Part shown: piece by piece, positions 1 to 7,550 of the stretch
Position numbering within the stretch: the first letter of the stretch is position 1
Layout of the letters: every line of letters begins with the position of its first letter
From: Acidobacteriaceae bacterium
Lineage (GTDB): Bacteria > Acidobacteriota > Terriglobia > Terriglobales > Acidobacteriaceae
NCBI GenBank assembly: GCA_030037705.1
Contig: JASHQE010000110.1
Location: forward strand, 1-47,752
DNA length: 47,752 bases
Reading direction: 5' to 3'
Notes under the pieces: model-generated
Seen by the model: only the letters and a program-made list of their open reading frames with translations
Database searches by the model: none
What the model was told of the DNA's origin: nothing
Program-made: the position numbers and the translations under genes

Positions 1-2007
1 GCGGTCGCGAGCTTCGTCGCCGGCCAGAGTCTTCTGCGTCGCGTCATTCTCATTGAGCTTGCCATTGAGATCGGCAAGCGCGGTCTCCGCATCGATGAGC
101 GGGCGCAGCTTTTCTTCGAGCTCGGGCGTGTACTTGCTCACCGTGACCAGGAAATCGGTCTGGTCCTGGTCGGGGTCGATTTGCACCTTCTCGAACAGCT
201 TGGCGCGCTCGGCCACGCGCAGGTCGGTTGATTGATGCGGCGCGACGGCAACGCGAAAGCGATAGGCCGTCGCCGTGGTCTCGTCAGGCTTCGCATCGGA
301 TTCGAGCTGCGCGTTGGGTTGGCGCGTATGCTCCAGGATCACAGTGCGCGTTTCATCGGCGGCGTTTGTTACCGTGTACGTATTTTCGGTGAGTTGATCC
401 GTTGTCTCTACGAGGATGCCTTTGTGGATGGCAACGTGATGCAGCCTGTGCCTGTCACCGGTCTTTTCAGGATGCACTTTCACCGCCTGGTCAACAGCGT
501 AGGAGAGCAGTCGCTTTTCGCCGGGATGGATCGGATCGAGCAGGCCCTCGCCGGCGAACTCGCCGTTCTCAAAGATGGAAAAGCTCCCCGCGTCGAGGGT
601 GAGCTTCGATTTGTTCTCGAGCCAGACCGCGCGCAGCGGTGTCGCGTTTTTGTCGCTCCACAGCGTAACGTGCTCGGCGGGCAGGCTCTCCTGCAGGATG
701 GGCACCATGGCTGATTCATTCTTGTGGATCGTGACCGGCTGCGTGATCGCGTACTCGAAATAATCGTCGAAGGCATTCGTGGAAACATCGCCTGCCTGGA
801 GGGCATCTGTGGCGCGATAGACGCCGTGGCCGACAGCATACAGGCCACCGCCAGTATTGCCTCCTATGCCTGAACCTAAACCGCCCGCTGAGCCGTTTCC
901 AAAGATGCTTCCCATCACCTGCCCGTTCATTGGGGGTGCTTTTACAGTCATTGACTGCGAAACTGCATAAGGCGCCTTCAGTTGCCCGTCTGTAAATTTC
1001 TCCTCCGCGGACATATCCGCCGCCTCATGCGTCTCCGGCATCGTCTGCTGGGCAACGGCAACCGGCACCTCGGGCCGGTTGGTGTAAATTGGCTGCGAGA
1101 GCGGCTGGATGAAGCTCTGCGGCGCGCCAGCTACCAGTGAAAGTTGCACATTGTCCCAGTCCGCGCCCACCGTGTTATCCACAACGGCCCACCCCTGCAC
1201 GATCGCGTTCCCGTTTGCCTCTTGTGGGAAGACCATGCGGTAGGTCGATTTCCACACCGGCACGGCGCTGATGTAGCTTACGTCGATCTGCCGCTCGCCC
1301 TGTCCTATCGCTTCGAGCGTGAGATGGCGCTCCTGCTGGTTCTGCTCGGAAGAGAGGATGGCAAGGTAATCGGAGAACTGTTTTTCCAGCGCCGGATCGA
1401 GCATTCGCACCGAGAGTGCGTCCGTCAGTTCCGCCGTGCGCAGCGCTCCAGCATCTGTTTCCACGATCAGAAAGTAGTGGTCCTCTGAGGTAGAGCCATT
1501 CTTGTCCGTCTCCTTACGGAATTCGATATTGACGAGCCGGCCGGTGAAGCTCGCGCCCGCTCCCGTTACTTCCACGCGTTGGCCGCGGAGGGCCTGGTAA
1601 ACAGCGGTGGTCGGCGGAAAGTCTTTCAGCCCGAGCGCCAGCGTCTGCAACTGCTGGTCGATCGGCATGGTGGAGTTGTAATCGACATCGGCAATGCGGC
1701 CGCCGCCCTGGTCGAGCACGGTGAGCGACTGCAGCACATCGTTCAGTTGCGAAGAGGTAAAGTCGATGGCCACGCGCTGGTTTCCGGTGACCGTGCCCGC
1801 GTGTTCAAAGTAGCCGACGCCGTTTTTGTAAAGCACTACCTTGCGCACGGGAAGGTCCTTGACGGAAGCGGAAACCGTCGCGGGTGCGGCCGTGCGCGCG
1901 GAGAACGCAGATGGGGCAGAGGGCGCCGTGCCGGACTGCGGCGTGAGAATTTGCGGAAGAGAGAGGAGTGCGACGGCAACGAGCAAAGCTGGCGATACAA
2001 AGCGCAT
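1..2007 (-). CDS. DUF4139 domain-containing secreted protein (3' end cut by window edge)
   Basis: The minus-strand frame is open from an ATG at 2007 to the window edge, giving 669 residues with no stop, so the C-terminus lies outside. Residues 1-20 form a signal peptide (MRFVSPALLVAVALLSLPQI), so the product is exported. A region at about residues 45-75 (VRKVVLYKNGVGYFEHAGTV) and later stretches such as YRMVFPQEANGNAIVQGWAV and VDNTVGADWDNVQLSLVAGA are typical of DUF4139 proteins. That family's function is unknown. A Gly-rich segment lies near residues 365-390. A purine-rich GGGGGAA lies just before the ATG. Several long plus-strand frames cross this region, but they have no family resemblance and I treat them as shadows. 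Confidence 0.85.
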   Translation of the reverse strand, partial: MRFVSPALLVAVALLSLPQILTPQSGTAPSAPSAFSARTAAPATVSASVKDLPVRKVVLYKNGVGYFEHAGTVTGNQRVAIDFTSSQLNDVLQSLTVLDQGGGRIADVDYNSTMPIDQQLQTLALGLKDFPPTTAVYQALRGQRVEVTGAGASFTGRLVNIEFRKETDKNGSTSEDHYFLIVETDAGALRTAELTDALSVRMLDPALEKQFSDYLAILSSEQNQQERHLTLEAIGQGERQIDVSYISAVPVWKSTYRMVFPQEANGNAIVQGWAVVDNTVGADWDNVQLSLVAGAPQSFIQPLSQPIYTNRPEVPVAVAQQTMPETHEAADMSAEEKFTDGQLKAPYAVSQSMTVKAPPMNGQVMGSIFGNGSAGGLGSGIGGNTGGGLYAVGHGVYRATDALQAGDVSTNAFDDYFEYAITQPVTIHKNESAMVPILQESLPAEHVTLWSDKNATPLRAVWLENKSKLTLDAGSFSIFENGEFAGEGLLDPIHPGEKRLLSYAVDQAVKVHPEKTGDRHRLHHVAIHKGILVETTDQLTENTYTVTNAADETRTVILEHTRQPNAQLESDAKPDETTATAYRFRVAVAPHQSTDLRVAERAKLFEKVQIDPDQDQTDFLVTVSKYTPELEEKLRPLIDAETALADLNGKLNENDATQKTLAGDEARDR

Positions 2008-2214
2008 AAATTCCCCCAGAGGGCTGCAGGAGAGTGGTCCCTCGTCATGAAACGGCGCTGGGAAACGGCAACTGCGATTCTTCCAGGAAGAGCTCTATTC
2101 CCTTGGACCGCGCAAGACGCAAAAAGGTTCCCAACAGCAACGCCACGATCCTTCTGATCTGCGATCACTCCGATCGATCCATGATGGCAAAGAGGCAAAA
2201 CAAGCCGGGTGGCG

Positions 2215-2697
2215 TCAGGCCGCAGCCATGCGCTTTAGCTGTCCCAGATGATTCAGGTCATGGCCGGCCATGGTTTCTACGATAGTCTGGAAGGTCATCG
2301 TGCCTCGTTCAGGATGATGGGCGGGGCGTGCCGCGGCTGCCGGCAAAGCGGCTTCGAGCAGCCGCAGGTTCCATCCGCGCAGTGCTGCAAAGACCTCCAG
2401 CGCGTGACCGGCGCTTACGCCGCGATAGGTCGCGGCCCATTTGTCCTGATCGAAGGGCTGGATGGTCGGCCCATCCTCAGCCAGCGTCTGCCGCAGACGG
2501 AAGCCGAAGGCCAGCTCGCAGTCGGCGAGATGGCAGAGGATCTCCGCCGCGCTCCATTTGCCCGGCGCAGGCGGGGTCGTGAGATTTTCATCGCCGATGG
2601 CCGCCATCGCCTCGGCCAGCGCCTCCGGCGTCGAAGCCAGGATTGCCTCTACCGGCCGTCCGTCGAGAAAACCTTCATAAGGATTCGCTTTGCTCAT
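2215..2697 (-). CDS. DinB-fold family protein
   Basis: This 160-residue protein has the length and pattern of the DinB/YfiT four-helix-bundle family. PGKWSAAEILCHLADCE near residues 45-61 carries the first conserved histidine, and the C-terminal GHDLNHLGQLKRM carries the other two. In the family these three histidines bind a divalent metal. Many members are thiol transferases or stress proteins, but the substrate cannot be read from sequence. The ATG at 2697 is preceded by AGGA at a spacing of about 8. The gene is flanked upstream by an inverted-repeat pair (2721-2827) and then by the esterase gene on the same strand. I infer a cytoplasmic metal-dependent enzyme of unknown specificity. Confidence 0.88.
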   Translation of the reverse strand: MSKANPYEGFLDGRPVEAILASTPEALAEAMAAIGDENLTTPPAPGKWSAAEILCHLADCELAFGFRLRQTLAEDGPTIQPFDQDKWAATYRGVSAGHALEVFAALRGWNLRLLEAALPAAAARPAHHPERGTMTFQTIVETMAGHDLNHLGQLKRMAAA

Positions 2698-2720
2698 TGC
2701 GTTGTCCTTTCCTGTGTTTC

Positions 2721-2827
2721 AGTGAATAGTGGACAGTGAACAGGGAACAGTGGACAGGGAACAGTTGCTGGATAAACAAACCGCAGGCAGCGGATCACGA
2801 ACCACTGCCCACTGTTCCCCTGTCCAC
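2721..2827. repeat. Inverted repeat with tandem 'gtggacag/gaacag' units
   Basis: The left arm (about 2726-2764) contains tandem variants of GTGGACAG and GGGAACAG. The right arm (about 2802-2828) reads CCACTGCCCACTGTTCCCC followed by TGTCCACTT, which is the reverse complement of such units. The two arms can form a long hairpin with a loop of about 37 nt. The right arm touches the esterase stop codon, so the structure lies between the esterase and DinB-fold genes on the minus strand. It could act as a terminator or mRNA-stabilising structure, or be a copy of an interspersed intergenic repeat. Confidence 0.6.
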
Positions 2828-3538
2828 TTACAGATATTCCACCACCATCCTCTGCCACGTGGGCCAATCGTGCGCGTTGAAGGAGTCCCAGATGTAAAGC
2901 TGATGCGGAATACCTTTTGCTTCGAGAATGCGGTCGAGGTTCTGGTTCTGGCCCAGGCACTGGTCGTCCCAGCCGGTTGTCAGAACATAGCCGTTCCGCC
3001 GATAGCGGTCCAGATACCAGGGATCGCTGAGATTCGGAAGATAGTGAGTGGGCAGATTGAAGTAGCAATCCTGATCGTAGTAGCCGTCAAGGAAATTGGA
3101 TAAATCGAACGCGCCCGACATTGATAACATGCCGGTGAAAAGATCGGGATGGCGCAGTGCGATATTCGCCGCGTGGTATCCGCCGAAGCTGCAACCCAGC
3201 GCGACCAGGCGCGGATCGCTGTTCTTTTGCCGGACGAGCGGCACGACCTCACTGAGCAGGTAATCCTCGTATTGCATGTGGCGCGCGATGCGCCATCTTG
3301 GAGGAACCGTCCGGTTATACCAGCTCTCCATGTTGACGGAATCAACACAGTAAAGTTGAACATGGCCTTCGTCGATGCGGCCCGCGAGCGCGCCGATCAT
3401 CCCACGGTCCTCAAATTCGAAGAACCGCCCTCCTGAAGTGGGAAATACCACCACCGGCAATCCCACATGGCCAAAAACCAGGAGTTCCATCTCCCGATCC
3501 AGTCGGCTCGAATGCCATTTGTGATATTCGCGGTTCAT
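2828..3538 (-). CDS. Esterase family alpha/beta-hydrolase (enterochelin-esterase-like)
   Basis: The 236-residue product is an alpha/beta-hydrolase of the 'putative esterase' type. The nucleophile elbow GCSFGG is at residues 115-120 (Ser117). A likely acid is Asp181 or Asp182 in TTGWDDQ, and a likely catalytic His223 lies in NAHDW near the C-terminus. An oxyanion-type VVFPTSGGRFFEFE segment lies near residues 30-43. No signal peptide is evident. I chose the ATG at 3538 because the family similarity begins there (MNREYHKWHSSRLDREMELL) and a GGAG lies 11 nt upstream. The same frame is open to 3733, but the extra 65 residues look non-coding. The substrate is unknown. Confidence 0.88.
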   Translation of the reverse strand: MNREYHKWHSSRLDREMELLVFGHVGLPVVVFPTSGGRFFEFEDRGMIGALAGRIDEGHVQLYCVDSVNMESWYNRTVPPRWRIARHMQYEDYLLSEVVPLVRQKNSDPRLVALGCSFGGYHAANIALRHPDLFTGMLSMSGAFDLSNFLDGYYDQDCYFNLPTHYLPNLSDPWYLDRYRRNGYVLTTGWDDQCLGQNQNLDRILEAKGIPHQLYIWDSFNAHDWPTWQRMVVEYL

Positions 3539-3912
3539 CCAATTGTTCGCTCCGTGCGGATTCTTGATACTGTAACAGGCCCGTGCCGCAGTTTTCTGAA
3601 GCTCCGCGCCGCGAGGAACTCCATCTGGCATCGAGTTTTGATCCACAATCGCAGCGGCCCTCGCCACTCCATCCCTGTCTGCATTCAGAGATCGCACGCC
3701 GTCAGGACAAGCCGCCCGCCACAGACGACCCATTGCCCTGATTTGCTTCCACTGCCCACTTTCGGCGATACTTAGATGTTATGTCTTATGCGGCCCGGCC
3801 TGTCTGCCAGGGTCTGCTAGCTAGACGTGCCTGAAGGGGCGGCATCTTGCTAGTCCTGATAAAGACTCCAACCGATCTGAAGCTTTTGGAAAGGAACTTC
3901 TATCCCGTGGTT

Positions 3913-4185
3913 ATGATTCGCCTGGCGCGCGTTGGCGCCCGTAAGCAGCCGTACTATCGCATCGTAGTGATCGAGAAGGACCGCGCCCGCAATGGCCGTT
4001 CAATCGAGGTCGTCGGCACGTATAATCCCCGCACCAGCCCGGCCACCGTTGACCTGAAGCACGAGCGGTTAGCGTACTGGCGCGGCGTGGGCGCCCAACT
4101 GACCCCTACGGTCGAAAAGCTGGTAGCCAAGCATCCCGCGCCGGTTCCGGCGAATGGCGAAACTGCAACTTCGGCTGCCGCCTGA
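3913..4185 (+). CDS. rpsP: 30S ribosomal protein S16
   Basis: MIRLARVGARKQPYYRIVV is the diagnostic N-terminus of ribosomal protein S16, a small-subunit assembly protein that binds 16S rRNA. VVGTYNPRTSPATVDL is also conserved. The protein is about 90 residues, the usual size, with a variable Ala/Pro-rich tail. The ATG at 3913 fits the family. A GTG six bases earlier (3907) is better spaced from AAGGA at 3891-3895 and may be the real initiator, adding Met-Val. It is the first gene of a plus-strand translation cluster continuing with the KH protein, rimM and trmD. Confidence 0.97.
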   Translation: MIRLARVGARKQPYYRIVVIEKDRARNGRSIEVVGTYNPRTSPATVDLKHERLAYWRGVGAQLTPTVEKLVAKHPAPVPANGETATSAAA

Positions 4186-4336
4186 TCTCCCCCCTCCAAT
4201 TCCGGCTCCTGTCCCATGCCCGGCTATCGGATTATGGCCGGTGTGCAGAGAGTTGCTGACGGCAGGGCACATGTGCTGATACTATTCGCGCACAGTGCCA
4301 ATCCGTTTGGCAACGCAGCTGGTCAGAGGCAAGAAC

Positions 4337-4606
4337 ATGACCCAGGTCGATATGGTTCAAGTCGAGGAACTGGTCCGCGAGATTGCGCGGGCTTTGGTAG
4401 ATGAGCCGGCAGCCGTCGAAGTCCAGTCCGTGGACCGGGACGACAATACGGTCCTCAAGCTCCGCGTGGCGCCCCAGGACGTAGGTAAAGTCATCGGCAA
4501 GCAGGGGCGGACGGCCCGTTCTGTGCGCACCATTCTCGGCGCCGTCAGCATGAAGCTGCACCATCGCTACACCCTCGATATCCTCGAAGAGGATGACGAA
4601 GAGTAG
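4337..4606 (+). CDS. khpA: KH-domain RNA-binding protein (KhpA/YlqC type)
   Basis: This 89-residue protein has a single type-II KH domain with the GxxG loop in GKVIGKQG at residues 50-57, followed by RTARSVRTIL. The acidic tail ends EEDDEE. Family members bind RNA and in Firmicutes act with KhpB in cell-elongation control. A gene of this kind regularly sits between rpsP and rimM. The ATG at 4337 has GAGG about 8 nt upstream. The frame is open further upstream to 4295, but that lacks a ribosome-binding site. The gene symbol is by family analogy. Confidence 0.93.
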   Translation: MTQVDMVQVEELVREIARALVDEPAAVEVQSVDRDDNTVLKLRVAPQDVGKVIGKQGRTARSVRTILGAVSMKLHHRYTLDILEEDDEE

Positions 4607-4648
4607 GCATGGCGGCGTTTCCAGCCTTCTACGGAGTCCGGGGTTGCG

Positions 4649-5230
4649 ATGGCCGCAGATGAACAATCGGACGCCTGGGTCTGGCTGGCGCGGATTCGCC
4701 GTCCGCAGGGACGTAAAGGCGAAGTCTTCGCCGACATTCTGACCGATTTCCCCGAAAAATTCGCCGAGCGCCGGCGTCTCTGGCTGGTGGCTGGAGAGGT
4801 TCCGGCCAAGGTGTCGTGCCCCGCTCCACGCGAGATGAAGCTCATCGCGCACTGGCGGCATAAAAGCGGCGTTGTGCTGCACTTTGCGGGCATCGATTCC
4901 ATCTCCGCCGCAGAAACGCTTGCCGGTCTTGTCGTTGCAGTTCCCCGCGGGGAGCGCGCCCCGCTCGCGGACGACGAAGCCTATATTGGCGATCTCATCG
5001 GCTGCGTGCTGGTGGATGTGGCCGGCCCTGAACCGGTTGTCGTGGGCGAAATCGAAGATGTGGATCAGACCGCAGGTCCGGTCGCGCTGCTCATCGTCCG
5101 CGGTGCGCATGGAGAAGTCCTTATCCCCTTCGCGAAGAGCTACCTGCGCAAGACCGATCTTGATGAAAATCGCATTGAAATGGTGCTGCCGGAAGGACTG
5201 ACAGACCTGAACGCCCCAGAGAAACCCTGA
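4649..5230 (+). CDS. rimM: Ribosome maturation factor RimM
   Basis: This 193-residue protein has the two-domain RimM layout. The N-terminal part reads WVWLARIRRPQGRKGEVFAD (residues 10-29, the conserved G-x-x-G-E/V turn). The C-terminal PRC-barrel part includes YIGDLIGCVLVD, VGEIEDV and the hallmark EVLIPFAKSYLRKTDLDENRIEMVLPEGL segment. RimM binds S19 and aids maturation of the 30S head. It starts 42 nt after the KH gene. In most bacteria trmD follows directly; here a lipoprotein gene lies between. Confidence 0.95.
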   Translation: MAADEQSDAWVWLARIRRPQGRKGEVFADILTDFPEKFAERRRLWLVAGEVPAKVSCPAPREMKLIAHWRHKSGVVLHFAGIDSISAAETLAGLVVAVPRGERAPLADDEAYIGDLIGCVLVDVAGPEPVVVGEIEDVDQTAGPVALLIVRGAHGEVLIPFAKSYLRKTDLDENRIEMVLPEGLTDLNAPEKP

Positions 5231-5382
5231 ACTGCGAGCGATGGGAGGGAAGTGCGCGTCTAGCGTCATAGGCTTTTCGGCGCCATCGACAGCGCGGCCG
5301 AGTCCTATCTTTTACTGGTGCCTCTTCTCCGGAAGATCATCCCACAATGAGACCCACATCAGAGCGAGGAACAGAAAAGCGA

Positions 5383-6642
5383 ATGAGAGACAAATCGGTT
5401 TCCGCAGGAATGATCCTGATCCCCGCGTTGTTAGCAGGGGTGGTTGTGTTCTCTGGTTGTGGGGACTTCTGGCAGGCTCCAGGGTCGACCGGGAGTAGCG
5501 GAGGGACGGCCACCACCACCACACTGACGGCTTCGACCACCACGCCGACCGAAGGCGCGAGTGTAACTCTGACCGCCACGGTTTCGCCGTCGGCTGCGAC
5601 CGGGACCGTTACCTTCTATAACGACTCGACCTCGATCGGCACCGGAACCCTGAGCGACGGGACGGCAACTCTTTCCACAACGTTCACGACCGCAGGAGCG
5701 CAATCGCTCACGGCCACCTACGGCGGGTCGAGCACCTACGCCTCCAGCACCTCGAGCACAGTAGCGGTGACCGTGAGCGCGGCGAGCTCGTCGGTGCGTA
5801 AACAACTGGCTGCGGCAGACAGCATCCATACGACCGCATACGGGTCTTCGCCCGTCCATGCAATCCGCGCCTTGAGCGCTGCGGACGGAAGCTACACCGC
5901 GGAAAACGCCGAAGCTGTGGTGGTGGAGGGTGGCGGCTCGGTCACGCTGAACGGCACAGAACTGAGCAGCTCAGACGGTGCGGGCCGCGGCATCCTGTTG
6001 TCCAACAGTTCGCCCGATGCGGCGACGCAAGACTTCGCACGCTTCACCATGACTGGCGGCTCGATTACCTACAACTGCGCCGCCGGCGCATCGAACACGA
6101 TGTGCTCAAGCGGCGGACAAAACGATCCAGCGGCCGTTTTCTCGGTACCCAATGCGAAAGCGGGAATATCACTCACGGATGTGGCCGTCACCAACAATAC
6201 CGCAACCAGCGACAACCGTGAAGGTACTTTGCTGACGGCGGGCAAGCCGGACGCAAGCGGCACTGTAACCTTCCTGGCTAGAGGCGCCGCGCTTACCGGC
6301 AACGTGATGGTCGGGGCCACCAGCACGGTTCTGCTATCGCTTTCGCAAGATGACACGGGAACAGGTTCATCGCTCACCGGTGCAATCAACAGCGAGGATG
6401 CGGGAAAGGCCGTGAGCTTGACGCTGGATAAGGGCAGCGCCTGGTCCGTAACCGGAACCTCTTACCTGACCACGCTGAATGGACTCGACCTGAGCGGCAC
6501 GACTGTGAACAACATTGATGGCGGCGGCCATTGTGTCTATTACTCAGGCTCGATCAATGGATCCAACCGCACCGTCACTTACGCGCTGAGCGGCGGCGGA
6601 TTTCTCGCGCCTGCTGGAACGACCGGCCTTGCTTGTGACTGA
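5383..6642 (+). CDS. Ig-like-domain lipoprotein inserted in the rimM-trmD cluster
   Basis: Starting at the ATG at 5383, the product has an N-terminal lipoprotein signal: a basic MRDKS, a hydrophobic core and the lipobox VVFSGC, with the cysteine near residue 26. A Thr-rich linker follows. One bacterial Ig-like repeat of the Big_3 type (SPSAATGTVTFYNDSTSIG to SLTATYGGSSTYASSTSS) spans roughly residues 45-125. The rest, about 290 residues, is Gly/Ser/Thr-rich and looks like a right-handed beta-helix adhesin (SVTLNGTELSS, GSSLTGAINSEDAGKAVSLT). It is predicted to be a surface-exposed lipoprotein of unknown role. The in-frame ATG at 5347 with GGAAGA 10 nt upstream is an alternative start and would only lengthen the n-region. 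It lies co-directionally between rimM (gap about 150 nt) and trmD (gap 65 nt). Confidence 0.85.
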   Translation: MRDKSVSAGMILIPALLAGVVVFSGCGDFWQAPGSTGSSGGTATTTTLTASTTTPTEGASVTLTATVSPSAATGTVTFYNDSTSIGTGTLSDGTATLSTTFTTAGAQSLTATYGGSSTYASSTSSTVAVTVSAASSSVRKQLAAADSIHTTAYGSSPVHAIRALSAADGSYTAENAEAVVVEGGGSVTLNGTELSSSDGAGRGILLSNSSPDAATQDFARFTMTGGSITYNCAAGASNTMCSSGGQNDPAAVFSVPNAKAGISLTDVAVTNNTATSDNREGTLLTAGKPDASGTVTFLARGAALTGNVMVGATSTVLLSLSQDDTGTGSSLTGAINSEDAGKAVSLTLDKGSAWSVTGTSYLTTLNGLDLSGTTVNNIDGGGHCVYYSGSINGSNRTVTYALSGGGFLAPAGTTGLACD

Positions 6643-6707
6643 GAAGCGCAAGCGCCTACAGCATCGCAAGAACGTCATTGCAGCGCCAACGCTTATCATC
6701 TATCGGT

Positions 6708-7532
6708 ATGCGTTTCGACATCGTCACCATCTTCCCCGGGTTCTTCGCCGGCATCTTCGAGCACGGCATTCTGCGCCGGGCGCGGGCGGAAGGTCTGGTA
6801 ACGATCGAGATGCACGATCTGCGCGCCTTCACCCATGACCGTCATCGCACCGTTGACGACCGGCCCTTTGGCGGCGGTGAAGGGATGGTGCTCAAGGCCG
6901 AGCCGTTGGCCGGCGCGCTGGACTCGCTCGGCATCGCACCCAAAACAAAACGGGAAGGCCGTGCGGTCGCGTCGGCGTCGCGGGTGATCTTACTTTCCGC
7001 GCAAGGGTGTTCCTTCAGTCAGTCCATAGCCCGCGAGCTTGCCGGCCTCGAACGAGTAATCCTCCTCTGCGGCCGTTATGAGGGCGTCGACGAGCGTATC
7101 AATGAGCTCTATTGCGACATGGAGCTTTCGATCGGAGACTACGTTCTGAGTGGCGGAGAGCTGGCCGCGGCGGTTGTGATGGATGCGGTCATGCGGCTGG
7201 TTCCTGGCGTGCTCGGCAATGAGGCGTCGGGTGAATTTGAGAGCTTCGGCGCCCTGGACGCGGAGATTTCGGCCGGTCAAGAAGGGGTCCCGCGCTCGCA
7301 GCATGGCGCCGGCGGACTGCTCGATTATCCGCACTACACCCGGCCGGCGGAGTTTGCCGGTTTGCGCGTTCCGGATACGCTGCTCAACGGAGATCATCTT
7401 CAGATTCGCCGTTGGCGGCGAGAACAGCAGCTTCGCAAGACCCTCCGGAATCGCCCCGATCTGCTGGAAAAGGCTATTCTCAGCGCGGAGGATCGCGGGC
7501 TGCTCGACGCGATACGGCGGGAAGATCTGTAG
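6708..7532 (+). CDS. trmD: tRNA (guanine-N1)-methyltransferase TrmD
   Basis: TrmD methylates N1 of G37 next to the anticodon using S-adenosylmethionine. The start is MRFDIVTIFPGFFAGIFEHG. Diagnostic motifs are DDRPFGGGEGMVLKAEP, LLCGRYEGVDERINE and SIGDYVLSGGELAA, which form the trefoil-knot SAM pocket. Then come LLDYPHYTRPAEF and the C-terminal helical domain. The length of 274 residues is slightly long. The ATG at 6708 matches the family N-terminus; an upstream TTG in frame (6678) is unlikely. It converges on the downstream minus-strand regulator with only 18 bases between stops. No rplS gene follows, unlike in many bacteria. Confidence 0.97.
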   Translation: MRFDIVTIFPGFFAGIFEHGILRRARAEGLVTIEMHDLRAFTHDRHRTVDDRPFGGGEGMVLKAEPLAGALDSLGIAPKTKREGRAVASASRVILLSAQGCSFSQSIARELAGLERVILLCGRYEGVDERINELYCDMELSIGDYVLSGGELAAAVVMDAVMRLVPGVLGNEASGEFESFGALDAEISAGQEGVPRSQHGAGGLLDYPHYTRPAEFAGLRVPDTLLNGDHLQIRRWRREQQLRKTLRNRPDLLEKAILSAEDRGLLDAIRREDL

Positions 7533-7550
7533 ATCGCCGAAAGGACGGTC

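Noticed and set aside
232-2157. Long plus-strand open frames crossing the left end
   Set aside because: They show no family motifs and are opposite a continuous minus-strand DUF4139 gene with a signal peptide, so they are shadows of high GC codons.
4232-5269. 345-codon open frame on the minus strand
   Set aside because: It is antisense to rimM and the KH gene, both unmistakable on the plus strand, and has no recognisable motif.
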